This document shows, one piece after another, positions 1 through 6,294 of a stretch of DNA of 11,497 nt (the stretch's first letter is position 1; each line of letters begins with the position of its first letter). This DNA is from Chloroflexota bacterium (GTDB lineage Bacteria; Chloroflexota; UBA4733). The notes under the pieces were generated by a model. That model was not told the origin of the DNA. It did not search any database and worked only from the letters and a program-made list of their open reading frames with translations. Made by a program: the position numbers and the translations under genes. The stretch is from assembly GCA_023381895.1 (NCBI GenBank), contig JAMCTA010000020.1, positions 1-11,497 on the forward strand. Direction: 5' to 3'.

Positions 1-573
1 GACTTCCGCGACAAGGAGTTCTACCGTGAGGTGGGGAAAGAGCCATACGCGACGGTCGAGCCGCTTGATGGAGACGTGAAAGAGCTGCCGTTCGTGCTCG
101 CTCACACTGGCATCACGCACTCGTCGGGCGCAGTGCACCGGCCTATCCGCGAGCGCTGGCTTGAAGGGGATCACGAGGTTCGCGACGGCTATCTGCGCGT
201 CGGTCAGCTTGCTCGCGCCGGTAAGAAAGCACTCCTTGCCGGCGACTGGACAACTCTCGGCGTGCTGATGAACGAAAACCACGTGATCCAGCGTGGCTTA
301 GGTGGCTCAGGGCCAGCGAATGAGGAGCTCATCGCTGCGGCACTAACGCACGGGGCACTAGGCGCTAAACTCGCAGGCGCTGGTGGAGGAGGAACAGTTA
401 TCGCACTCCACCCCGATCCCGATTGGCTGGGGCAGCGTCTCCTCGAAGCCGGCGCTGATCGGGTCCTGCGGCCCCGGGCAGTGGCAGGGGTCCGTCTGGA
501 AACAGTACCGGCATCGCGACCTCCGGCAACGCCGGAACCACGCCGAGAGGCTCATCGAGGGAGCACTCCATAG
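1..573 (+). CDS. GHMP-family kinase, C-terminal part (mevalonate-kinase-like)
   Basis: This is the 3' end of a gene that begins before the window; 190 residues are visible. GHMP kinases transfer the ATP gamma-phosphate to a small alcohol or sugar in the cytoplasm. The family's third motif is clear at visible residues 121-136 (GAKLAGAGGGGTVIAL), preceded by LGVLMNENH at about 86-94, where mevalonate kinases have a similar LxxLMNxNH segment. The frame is open from base 1, so the GTG at base 31 is an internal codon, not a start. The last 30 or so residues are rich in Pro, Arg and Ala and look like a disordered tail. Mevalonate kinase is the best guess. Another GHMP member, such as a sugar-1-kinase, remains possible because the substrate-binding N-terminal half is missing. 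It converges on the minus-strand cluster. Confidence 0.8.
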   Translation, partial: DFRDKEFYREVGKEPYATVEPLDGDVKELPFVLAHTGITHSSGAVHRPIRERWLEGDHEVRDGYLRVGQLARAGKKALLAGDWTTLGVLMNENHVIQRGLGGSGPANEELIAAALTHGALGAKLAGAGGGGTVIALHPDPDWLGQRLLEAGADRVLRPRAVAGVRLETVPASRPPATPEPRREAHRGSTP

Positions 574-587
574 ATCTAGAGATCTAG
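572..587. repeat. Tandem 8-bp direct repeat AGATCTAG
   Basis: Two adjacent perfect copies of AGATCTAG begin inside the TAG stop codon of the GHMP kinase and run into the 102-base convergent intergenic stretch. Such a short repeat may be a replication-slippage product. I see no convincing GC stem with a T-run terminator in 574-675. Confidence 0.5.
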
Positions 588-675
588 GAGCTACCAACCT
601 ACCAGCTAAGGGGCACCGGTCCGCTCTCACTGATCGACCCGTGGTCGCTTTCGGAAGAACCGCTAGTTGCCTCGA

Positions 676-1137
676 TCATCCTAATCGCTGAACCCCGAAG
701 CCGGTTGCCGCGGTGGCCGTCATGGCGAGAATCATCCCCAGCCAGACTACACCGAAACCGCGCGAGTAACGCTCGGCCGCATAGGTGGCGAGCCATCCGT
801 CGCTCACAAAGCCAAGATGCAGTGCAGCGTGCGCCAGTGGATGCTCATCTACATAACCATAGAGATCCGGCACCATCATCACAACGGCGAGCCCACTGAG
901 AAGCACCGATCCGATGATCCACCCTGGAGCCATTCCACGGCCAGCGATCTGGCGCCGTGCCAGGCGAAGTCCAAAGGCGCCACCGGCTGCCGTGAGTAAT
1001 CCGTGCTCCACGTGGTGTAGCAATACGGGTGGCTCGACTGGTCCAAGCAGCAGCGGGGCAACGAGATCGCCAGCGACGAGCAGAGCAACGAACCACCAGA
1101 GGAACCTCGCGAGGCCCCGAGATTGCTGGTGGATCAC
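676..1137 (-). CDS. Small His-rich membrane protein after the haem-copper reductase genes
   Basis: This is a 153-residue hydrophobic protein with four to five likely membrane helices (roughly 12-31, 38-58, 72-90, 100-120, 128-148). Its GTG start is chosen because it overlaps the TGA stop of subunit I in a GTGA junction, so translation is probably coupled; no Shine-Dalgarno sequence is visible. An upstream extension of the frame is only a shadow of subunit I. Histidines cluster as HHVEH (41-45) and as H99, H103 and H107 in HPLAHAALH, spaced so they could share helix faces and bind haem or copper. I do not recognise the family. Its position suggests a third subunit or an assembly/metal-insertion factor for the reductase, but that rests on context alone. 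Confidence 0.75.
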   Translation of the reverse strand: MIHQQSRGLARFLWWFVALLVAGDLVAPLLLGPVEPPVLLHHVEHGLLTAAGGAFGLRLARRQIAGRGMAPGWIIGSVLLSGLAVVMMVPDLYGYVDEHPLAHAALHLGFVSDGWLATYAAERYSRGFGVVWLGMILAMTATAATGFGVQRLG

Positions 1138-2612
1138 AGGGGAGCATTCCGCCTGGTCGCGCGTCGGACCATGTCTAGTAGGATCAGAAGGCCCCCCAGG
1201 ACGATGACGAGCACAGACCACGAGGCGATTCTGGCGAGTGCCGGGCCAGGGGTAGGCTCGATCGCGTAGCGGCGGGGAACGCCTTCGAGTCCAGAGGCGT
1301 AGAACATAGTGACAAAACCAGCGGTTCCTGCGATGAACAGCGCGAACCCCCAGCGGGCGACCGCGGCAAACTGCCTCCCCTCGCCGGCAAAGTAGGAGAC
1401 GAAGCCCAGGCCAAAGAGGACAACTCCGCCTAACAGGTAGGTGTGGAAGTGGGCTGGTACCCATAAGGTGTTGTGCAGAACAAAATTGAAAGGAATAGTA
1501 GCGTCGAGCAAAGCCGCACTGCCTCCCACCGCCCAGCCGAGAAGACCGGTGAACAGGGCGGCCGATCCGAGCGTCCAGCGGATCCCAGAGCGGTAGATAA
1601 GCAGCAGACCCCCAAAGATGGTCACCACCGCCGGGGGCACACTAGCCAGGTACGAGGCGACCTCCCCAAGTACTTGCAGGGCGGGAGGCTGCACGAAGTC
1701 CTGGTAGAGATGGTGAGGAAATGCCACCAGAACTAGGGCCAAAGATCCAACCCAAGCAACACTAAGCACATTGCTCGTTTTCCACGGCCGGTTGGTGTAG
1801 TGCGGCAAGAGGGCATACACCACGCCCGCAGCGGCATAAATCGTGAGATTGGCGATCGTATGCCCGAAGAAGTAGGTCAGGTTCTTTGCCCAGAGCGGGT
1901 CGATGGGGAATGCTGGCACTGCCCATCGGGTCAGGAGAGCGATGCTGAGCACCATGCCAGCCATGCTCGCCAACCCCCCATCGAGCGCGACCATCGTTGC
2001 GGCGAGCACTGTCGGTGGCGCGACTATGCCGTCGGGCCGGCGCAGTCGTCGAAATACCGTGTCCAGAGCGAGCCCGTTCCATACACTGCCGTAGACCCGA
2101 ACGATAGCGGCGAGTAGATCGAAGCAATAGAGGGCAAAGCCGATACTGACGAGGAAGAGACCCAGCAAGTAGGCCCCAGTCGCCCATGCTGGCCAGAAGG
2201 TGCCGATGAAAGGGAGCGGATAGAGAAAGGTCCACGCCGCCGCGAAATGCCCGATCAAGACCGCAACGGCCACAAGGAGCACACCAGCCAGGAAAAAACC
2301 AAAGGCAGCGAGGAAGGTCGTCACCTTGAGCTCCAGCACGTCGTACAGGAACCACCAGTGTGCCCCTAACACGAGGATCAGCGTCGCCACCAGCATCCCG
2401 GCGCCGTGTAGCGTCAACAGCGCATAGAAGATTGTTGGCGATAATGCGAGGTAGCCAGCTTGCGTCGCCCGTAGAGCCCCACCAATGAGGCCCAGCCCGC
2501 AAATCAGACTGAGGGCTGCCAGCAGGTAAATCCATACGGCTGCGCGCGCCCCGAACGTCGCTACGCGCTGCGAGGGAATAGACGCCGCAGCGGCGCCACG
2601 CTCATGCTCCAC
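1134..2612 (-). CDS. Haem-copper oxidase superfamily subunit I, B-type-like, lacking the active-site Tyr
   Basis: This is a 492-residue polytopic catalytic subunit of a membrane terminal reductase. The GTG start at 2612 follows a GGAGG site by six bases. Metal ligands are all readable: H69 and H390 for the low-spin haem, H388 for the high-spin haem, and H251, H300 and H301 for CuB. B-family signatures include HNTLWVPAHFH (380-390) and GVPRRY (444-449), much as in Thermus ba3 oxidase. The oddity is helix VI: HTIANLTIY (251-259) has Asn255 at His+4, where A- and B-family oxidases carry the Tyr crosslinked to the CuB His. By eye, the ba3 channel Tyr244 is replaced by Ala262, while the Tyr248 position is kept (Tyr266). 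Glu317 falls near ba3 Ser309. This resembles nitric oxide reductases that arose within oxidase families, such as sNOR/NorSY, but the substrate is not proven. It lies 17 bases after subunit II. Confidence 0.9.
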   Translation of the reverse strand: MEHERGAAAASIPSQRVATFGARAAVWIYLLAALSLICGLGLIGGALRATQAGYLALSPTIFYALLTLHGAGMLVATLILVLGAHWWFLYDVLELKVTTFLAAFGFFLAGVLLVAVAVLIGHFAAAWTFLYPLPFIGTFWPAWATGAYLLGLFLVSIGFALYCFDLLAAIVRVYGSVWNGLALDTVFRRLRRPDGIVAPPTVLAATMVALDGGLASMAGMVLSIALLTRWAVPAFPIDPLWAKNLTYFFGHTIANLTIYAAAGVVYALLPHYTNRPWKTSNVLSVAWVGSLALVLVAFPHHLYQDFVQPPALQVLGEVASYLASVPPAVVTIFGGLLLIYRSGIRWTLGSAALFTGLLGWAVGGSAALLDATIPFNFVLHNTLWVPAHFHTYLLGGVVLFGLGFVSYFAGEGRQFAAVARWGFALFIAGTAGFVTMFYASGLEGVPRRYAIEPTPGPALARIASWSVLVIVLGGLLILLDMVRRATRRNAPL

Positions 2613-2616
2613 ATTG

Positions 2617-2624
2617 CACCTCCT
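2617..2624 (-). promoter_or_regulatory. Ribosome binding site that fixes the subunit I GTG start
   Basis: On the minus strand AGGAGG stands six bases before the GTG at 2612. The frame is open further upstream, but that part overlaps subunit II and has no comparable site. The nearby ATG at 2614-2616 is in another frame. Confidence 0.7.
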
Positions 2625-2629
2625 ACCGG

Positions 2630-3175
2630 TTACGGGCTGGAAGAGACGGCGGTAATGGTCTTCCGCATTGCATCGTGCGCGATACCACAATATTCCAGGC
2701 AGCGAATGACATAGGTACCTGGATGAGGGAAGGTAAAGTAGAGCCGGTTAACATAACTCGGCATCGCCTGTACCTGCCCAAGTAGCTGACCCTGGGCATC
2801 GTAAATACCAAAGCCATGATTCACATCAGTGGACGTGACTTCGAATTCGATGAGCCGGTTAGCGGGGAGACGCGCTGGCATGCTGAAGCTGAACTGGTGC
2901 GCAATGACCTTCACCGGGAGCGCGGATCCTTGCGCAGCCGCAACGACCCACGGGTACGGCAGCGAAGCGAAGGAGACAGCAAGTGCGCCGATGACCAGCA
3001 GGAGCAGGATCCGGAACCACCAACCACGGAGGACATATGCTCGTGCTTGGACCTCTGAAAGGGCCTGTTGATGTCGCGCGCTGCGTAGAACCCATAGAAA
3101 GATGACGAGGATCCCGGCAGCCATCACGAGGAATAGGATCAGGATAAGGGTCTGTCGCGCACCCAGCGGAGCCAT
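2630..3175 (-). CDS. Haem-copper reductase subunit II with CuA site
   Basis: This is a 181-residue membrane-anchored cupredoxin that passes electrons to subunit I. Two hydrophobic helices (about 7-31 and 52-73) precede an extracytoplasmic cupredoxin domain. A complete binuclear CuA site is visible: H120 in DVNHGF, then C159-x-E161-x-C163-x3-H167-x2-M170 in CLEYCGIAHDAM. The DVNHGF and CGxxH context resembles Thermus ba3 subunit II, which has one helix rather than two. CuA implies that a soluble or membrane cytochrome c, or a cupredoxin, is the immediate donor. The ATG at 3175 follows an AGAGGT site. The gene comes 190 bases after the SQR-like gene, the largest gap in the cluster, with a possible promoter in that gap. 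Confidence 0.92.
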   Translation of the reverse strand: MAPLGARQTLILILFLVMAAGILVIFLWVLRSARHQQALSEVQARAYVLRGWWFRILLLLVIGALAVSFASLPYPWVVAAAQGSALPVKVIAHQFSFSMPARLPANRLIEFEVTSTDVNHGFGIYDAQGQLLGQVQAMPSYVNRLYFTFPHPGTYVIRCLEYCGIAHDAMRKTITAVSSSP

Positions 3176-3200
3176 CGCATTACCTCTACAACAGCTGTAT

Positions 3201-3213
3201 TAGGTGGCACCTA
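3201..3213. promoter_or_regulatory. Perfect dyad TAGGTG-G-CACCTA before subunit II
   Basis: The two 6-base arms are exact inverted repeats around one base. The dyad lies 26 bases before the subunit II ATG and downstream of the proposed -10 element, where a repressor or a small 5' leader hairpin could act. No known regulator is assigned. Confidence 0.4.
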
Positions 3214-3234
3214 CATCAGGGTGCTGGATGAGAG

Positions 3235-3243
3235 TGTATATCA
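3235..3243 (-). promoter_or_regulatory. Possible extended -10 promoter for the reductase genes
   Basis: The minus strand reads TGATATACA, a TGn extension followed by TATACA, which differs from TATAAT at two positions. No good -35 is found 15-17 bases upstream, as is typical of extended -10 promoters. It would give a leader of about 50 bases before subunit II. The assignment is by eye only. Confidence 0.35.
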
Positions 3244-3365
3244 CACGCCCAGGCGGTTGCACGCCGGTCCTATTCTCTCCTGATCATCGGCTGCGACGTG
3301 TCGAGCAGCGGTATCGCTGCGCCGTCCAGCGCCGCTAGAGTGTGCGCCCGCGGGAGTCTCAACAC

Positions 3366-4583
3366 TCAGAGCGACGCGGGTACGCCCAGCAGATGACTGC
3401 CCAGACCAAGCGCCAGCGCTGCCGCTCTGCGCTCGAGGCCGTCACCCATCCAGTAGCGCTCGAAGAGCACCTTGCCGAGATGCCAGAGCGGCCCCGGACG
3501 GCGAAGCCTCACCTTAGGGTCTGGCTCTCCGTAGAATTCGCCGCTGGCTAAGCCTGCCCGTCCGCTGCCCAGCTCAAGCCAGCAGTAGCCAAGACCGTCG
3601 AAAATCGCCGGCTGGCCGCCCTGGAGCTCCGCTGTCAACGTCTGCGCCACGGCAAGCGCCTGACCGTGCGCGAAGACCCCCGCCTTCGGCAGCGGTTTCC
3701 CGTTTGCCAGCGTGATCGCTGTGACATCACCTAGGGCGTAGACGTGCTCGAAGCGCGTGCGGAGAGTCGCCTTGTCAACAGGAATCCAGCCGGCCTCGTT
3801 CGCCAGCGGCGATTCCTTGATGAGCTGCGGTGGCCGGTGCGGCGGTGTGGCTGCCAGTAGGTCGAAGGGTGCGCGGCTCCCATCTCGAAACACGAGCGCT
3901 CGCTGCTCCGGGTCAATTGCCTGGAGTGGCTGATTCGGATGAAAAGCAATGCCGCGCTGCTCTAGGAGTGCGGTGACCGCTTGTCCCAGCACGGGGCCGG
4001 CCACCGGCATCGGCTGTGGCTCTGGTGTGTAGACTGCCACCTCAGTGCGTCCTCGCACCCCGCGCCGCCGGAGCACATCTTCGATGAGCAAGGCAGCCTC
4101 ATAGGGAGCCGCCGGACACTTGAACGGTAGCGCCGAGACAGCGACGGCCACGCGCCCGCCCTCAAAGCGTTGTAGGGTCTCCCAGAGCGCGGCTGCGCCG
4201 TCCAGATCATAGAAGTTGTGGGCGCTAGCCACGTAGCCGGGCAGGGTGTCGGGGGCAAGGGCAGCGCCAAGTGCGACGACGAGCGCGTCGTAGCTAAGGT
4301 CCTGCCCATCCGCAACGACACGACCACGCTCTAGGTCAAGCTCGTGAGCTTGGGCCTGTACCACCTCGACGCCCGGCTCAACCATTGCGCGCAAGTCTTT
4401 CGTCACATCCTCGCGGCGGCGTGCGCCGACCATCAGCCAGAGCAGTGACGGCGCAAAGAGATGCTGCTGTTGCTTGTCGACCAGGACGATCCGGTGCGCC
4501 GGACCAAGCCGGCGCCGCAACGCATTCGCTGCGGTCAACCCACCGATTCCACCCCCCAAGATCACGATCGTCTTGTTCGCCAT
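3366..4583 (-). CDS. sqr: Sulfide:quinone oxidoreductase-like FAD protein
   Basis: This is a 405-residue pyridine-nucleotide-disulfide-type flavoprotein that probably oxidises sulfide to sulfane sulfur and reduces membrane quinone. Visible are the N-terminal FAD motif GGGIGG (10-15), the redox Cys156 in FKCPAAPYEA, the second FAD contact YALGDV (282-287), Cys334 in GYCW, and a C-terminal amphipathic part (about 360-400, with LGKVLFERYW) like the membrane-binding end of SQRs. Cys156 and Cys334 match the two catalytic cysteines of Acidithiobacillus SQR. The third family cysteine seems replaced by Asn123. The ATG at 4583 follows an AGAGGAAG site; a TTG 18 bases earlier is less likely. A flavocytochrome-c-like sulfide dehydrogenase or a type II NADH dehydrogenase relative is less likely given FKCP. 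It follows the third DsrE-type gene by 96 bases. Confidence 0.88.
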   Translation of the reverse strand: MANKTIVILGGGIGGLTAANALRRRLGPAHRIVLVDKQQQHLFAPSLLWLMVGARRREDVTKDLRAMVEPGVEVVQAQAHELDLERGRVVADGQDLSYDALVVALGAALAPDTLPGYVASAHNFYDLDGAAALWETLQRFEGGRVAVAVSALPFKCPAAPYEAALLIEDVLRRRGVRGRTEVAVYTPEPQPMPVAGPVLGQAVTALLEQRGIAFHPNQPLQAIDPEQRALVFRDGSRAPFDLLAATPPHRPPQLIKESPLANEAGWIPVDKATLRTRFEHVYALGDVTAITLANGKPLPKAGVFAHGQALAVAQTLTAELQGGQPAIFDGLGYCWLELGSGRAGLASGEFYGEPDPKVRLRRPGPLWHLGKVLFERYWMGDGLERRAAALALGLGSHLLGVPASL

Positions 4584-4679
4584 CTCGCTTCCTCTCTCCA
4601 ACCGGCACCCACGAGGCCAGCGCCGCCGCGCACTCTGCAGCAGCCGCGCTGAGCGCTACACACTTCTCACCTATGGCAT

Positions 4680-5021
4680 CTAGTACGCTCCAGTCACCGC
4701 GGCACCATCTGTCATCAGCACATCGACGATGCCCTCGTAACTGAGCGGCTCACAACCAGCCGCGGCGTCTAGCGGGCTGAAACCACGCATCGCCAAGTCC
4801 GGGAGGAGGTAGCAACAGCTTGCGCCTCCAGCAAGTAACGCACGCAGGTCCTGGGCAGCTGGAAGTGTACTGTCTGTCAGGGCACAGAGCACTGCATCTT
4901 GGATGAGAACGAACGTAAGCTGGACTCCATGACTCTGGAGTAACCTCGCAAGATTCATAGCGTCCAGTGCCTCACCTGGAGCGCTCCGCACCAGCACGAT
5001 CTTATGTGTCCGCTGTTCCAT
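4680..5021 (-). CDS. DsrH/TusB-like sulfur-relay protein (third of trio)
   Basis: This is a 113-residue cytoplasmic protein with a short Rossmann-like alpha/beta pattern. The stretch LLPDLAMRGF (72-81) resembles the D-x-x-x-RG segment of TusB/DsrH, although the usual early Cys of that family is not in place. Four cysteines (46, 69, 70, 90) include an unusual CC pair just before that motif, which could bind persulfide or metal. The ATG at 5021 is fixed by GAGGAGG five bases upstream; upstream in-frame codons belong to overlapping reading of the previous gene. It begins 10 bases after the second DsrE-type gene. The trio next to an SQR points to transfer of sulfane sulfur, inferred from family and context. 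General DsrE-like superfamily membership is firmer than the DsrH label. Confidence 0.72.
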   Translation of the reverse strand: MEQRTHKIVLVRSAPGEALDAMNLARLLQSHGVQLTFVLIQDAVLCALTDSTLPAAQDLRALLAGGASCCYLLPDLAMRGFSPLDAAAGCEPLSYEGIVDVLMTDGAAVTGAY

Positions 5022-5026
5022 CGCTG

Positions 5027-5034
5027 CCTCCTCA
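5027..5034 (-). promoter_or_regulatory. Stop codon fused to Shine-Dalgarno site: TGAGGAGG
   Basis: The TGA stop of the second DsrE-type gene forms the first three bases of TGAGGAGG, which then serves as the ribosome binding site for the ATG at 5021. The arrangement favours termination-coupled re-initiation. Confidence 0.7.
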
Positions 5035-5406
5035 ATACACCAGCGTGGCACTGGCGGCGGTCAACAGCTCGGCGACGGTAGCTTCACCAGCCAGCTGACA
5101 ACCGGGGATGAGGTCCGCTTGGTGAAGACCACGGGCGTCAACATCACGCCCAAACGCGTACACCGCCAGGTGACCTCGTGTTCCTCCCGCCGTTTGCGTG
5201 GCCAGCTGGGCCAGCGCCGTCGACAGCGTGGTCCATCCAGCAGACGCCATCTGATCAACCTTGGCAAGGTACACGCCATCCGCAAGCAGCAGCGCTGTTG
5301 CGTCCAGTCCATTAGCAGCGGCCCCGCTCAGATGCCGCACCGCCTCCGCTGCGTCCAGACGCCCATAGGGCGCACGGCGCAGGATGATCAAGAACCTCTT
5401 ACTCAC
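5032..5406 (-). CDS. DsrE/DsrF-like protein without the conserved Cys (second of trio)
   Basis: This is a 124-residue alpha/beta protein. An N-terminal strand (RFLIILRRAPYG) is followed by a helix and then LLADGVYLAKV (40-50), the pattern shared by DsrE/DsrF/TusD proteins, in which a DAVY-like element precedes a variable loop. Near residues 82-94 it reads VYAFGRDVDARGL, aligning with VELCGSCLHLRGL of its upstream neighbour but without any Cys; its only Cys is C103. It may therefore be a scaffold subunit of a hetero-oligomer rather than a sulfur carrier, as some subunits of DsrEFH/TusBCD are. The start is GTG at 5406, six bases after the AGGAGGG site that overlaps the previous stop. The family call is from pattern only. 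Confidence 0.75.
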   Translation of the reverse strand: MSKRFLIILRRAPYGRLDAAEAVRHLSGAAANGLDATALLLADGVYLAKVDQMASAGWTTLSTALAQLATQTAGGTRGHLAVYAFGRDVDARGLHQADLIPGCQLAGEATVAELLTAASATLVY

Positions 5407-5412
5407 AACGTC

Positions 5413-5420
5413 CCTCCTCA
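5413..5420 (-). promoter_or_regulatory. Stop codon fused to Shine-Dalgarno site: TGAGGAGG
   Basis: The same eight bases as at 5027-5034 join the first and second DsrE-type genes. The TGA ends the first gene and the GAGGAGG directs initiation at the GTG at 5406. It decides that GTG start. Confidence 0.7.
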
Positions 5421-5777
5421 GCCGCCGAGGCTCACAAAAACATCCGCTTCCCGCACGGCAGCGAAGAGGCCTTTGAGTGAGCTGGGAGCGGCGCCTTCCA
5501 CCAGGAGCTCACGACCGAGCCCGCGCAAGTGCAAGCAAGAGCCACACAACTCGACCTGGAGTCCGCGGGCCATCAGCCCCTGCAGTCCTGCCAGCATATC
5601 AGGAACGCCAGATGGATGCTGGCCGAGCTGGCCGGTGTAGACAGCATCGGCCGAGGCGAACAACCGCACCCGATGCCCCTTTGCCAAGGCCGCTCCGGCA
5701 AGGTGCAATGCCGTATCGGCGTTCTCACCGCTGTAGGGACTCGTTGCGAGAAAAATCAGGAGTGTCTTTGGGCTCAT
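5418..5777 (-). CDS. DsrE/TusD-like sulfur carrier with a CxxC (first of trio)
   Basis: This is a 119-residue protein of the DsrE/TusD type. KTLLIFLATSPYSGE (4-18) and FASADAVYTGQ (40-50) match the usual first strand and the DAVY element. C78 and C81 in LCGSCLHLRGL fall where DsrE and TusD carry their persulfide-accepting Cys before an RG. The protein could accept sulfane sulfur made by the SQR-like enzyme and hand it on; that role is inferred. The ATG at 5777 is chosen because GGGAGA lies just upstream and homologous proteins start close to this strand; the longer open frame reads into the upstream gene. It overlaps the end of the SHOCT-motif gene by 53 bases. Confidence 0.78.
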   Translation of the reverse strand: MSPKTLLIFLATSPYSGENADTALHLAGAALAKGHRVRLFASADAVYTGQLGQHPSGVPDMLAGLQGLMARGLQVELCGSCLHLRGLGRELLVEGAAPSSLKGLFAAVREADVFVSLGG

Positions 5778-6174
5778 CGTGCTCTCCCTTCGTGCTATCG
5801 TAGGACTCCTGCCGTATTGCCACGACCCGCTCAGCGCTGGCGCTCCCCGACACCTGATGCTCCTCTCGGAGAAGCCGGTGGAGTTGTGCTTCATAGGCCT
5901 CAAGCCCGATCTCACCGCGAACGTAGCGATCCTTCAGGACATCGACGAGTGCAGCCTGATAGTGCTGGTGGCTGACCTCACCTCGGGCATAGCGGTTCCG
6001 CAGTAGCTCCTCGGGCGAGCGCCGGCGGCGCTCGGTCCGGGCCGGGTCAAGGGAGGATAAGAGCACGACCAGACCAATTACCAGTACTACGAGCATGAGG
6101 AGCACCGGCAGGAGCATGAAGGGCCACGCAACTGCGCCGGCATTCCATGGACCGGATCCCATCATCGGTCCCAT
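5725..6174 (-). CDS. Membrane protein with two SHOCT motifs
   Basis: This is a 149-residue protein. A Met/Gly-rich N-terminus leads into one membrane helix (about 15-41), a basic segment (RTERRRR, 47-53), and two SHOCT-type repeats at about 54-77 and 78-101, each with the RYxRGE core (RYARGEVSHQHY and RYVRGEIGLEAY). A charged, probably disordered tail ends the protein. SHOCT motifs are short helical elements often found in small membrane proteins and are thought to mediate oligomerisation. No enzyme function is expected. The ATG at 6174 is well supported by AAGGAGG six bases upstream. The tail-coding part overlaps the next gene by 53 bases, which is unusual here and may mean the true end is where it appears or that a stop was lost. 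It lies 120 bases after the deacetylase. Confidence 0.82.
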   Translation of the reverse strand: MGPMMGSGPWNAGAVAWPFMLLPVLLMLVVLVIGLVVLLSSLDPARTERRRRSPEELLRNRYARGEVSHQHYQAALVDVLKDRYVRGEIGLEAYEAQLHRLLREEHQVSGSASAERVVAIRQESYDSTKGEHDEPKDTPDFSRNESLQR

Positions 6175-6294
6175 CGTTTCCTCCTTATCTCACTCACGCA
6201 GCCGCCCTGGTGACGGGGCCGGGTGCGACCCGTTGATAGACATCTCACCAGCCTTATGGCCGGCGTGCGCCACTCCCAGCCGCCCTCCCAACGC

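Noticed and set aside
574..675. Terminator between the convergent GHMP kinase and membrane protein genes
   Set aside because: I looked for a GC stem followed by a T run on either strand and found only weak, interrupted pairings.
1138..1464. In-frame N-terminal extension of the small membrane protein
   Set aside because: It is an antisense-free alternative frame within subunit I, Arg/Pro/His-rich and without membrane character. The GTG at 1137 in the GTGA overlap explains the start better.
1836..1862. Possibility that subunit I is simply a cbb3 oxidase (CcoN)
   Set aside because: The helix VI context looks somewhat CcoN-like, but CcoO/CcoP are absent, a CuA subunit II is present, and HNTLWVPAHFH and GVPRRY match B-family enzymes.
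1762..2535. A 257-residue open frame on the minus strand
   Set aside because: It lies wholly within the well-supported subunit I gene in another frame, and its Arg/Pro/His-rich composition is typical of GC-rich shadow frames.
5119..5640. A 173-residue open frame on the plus strand
   Set aside because: It is antisense to two DsrE-type genes that have strong ribosome sites and motifs. Its own composition is Arg/Ser/Pro-rich without motifs.
6240..6262. Hairpin CCAGCC-TTAT-GGCCGG before the SHOCT gene
   Set aside because: The arms pair imperfectly and no T run follows, so it is neither a clear terminator nor an operator.
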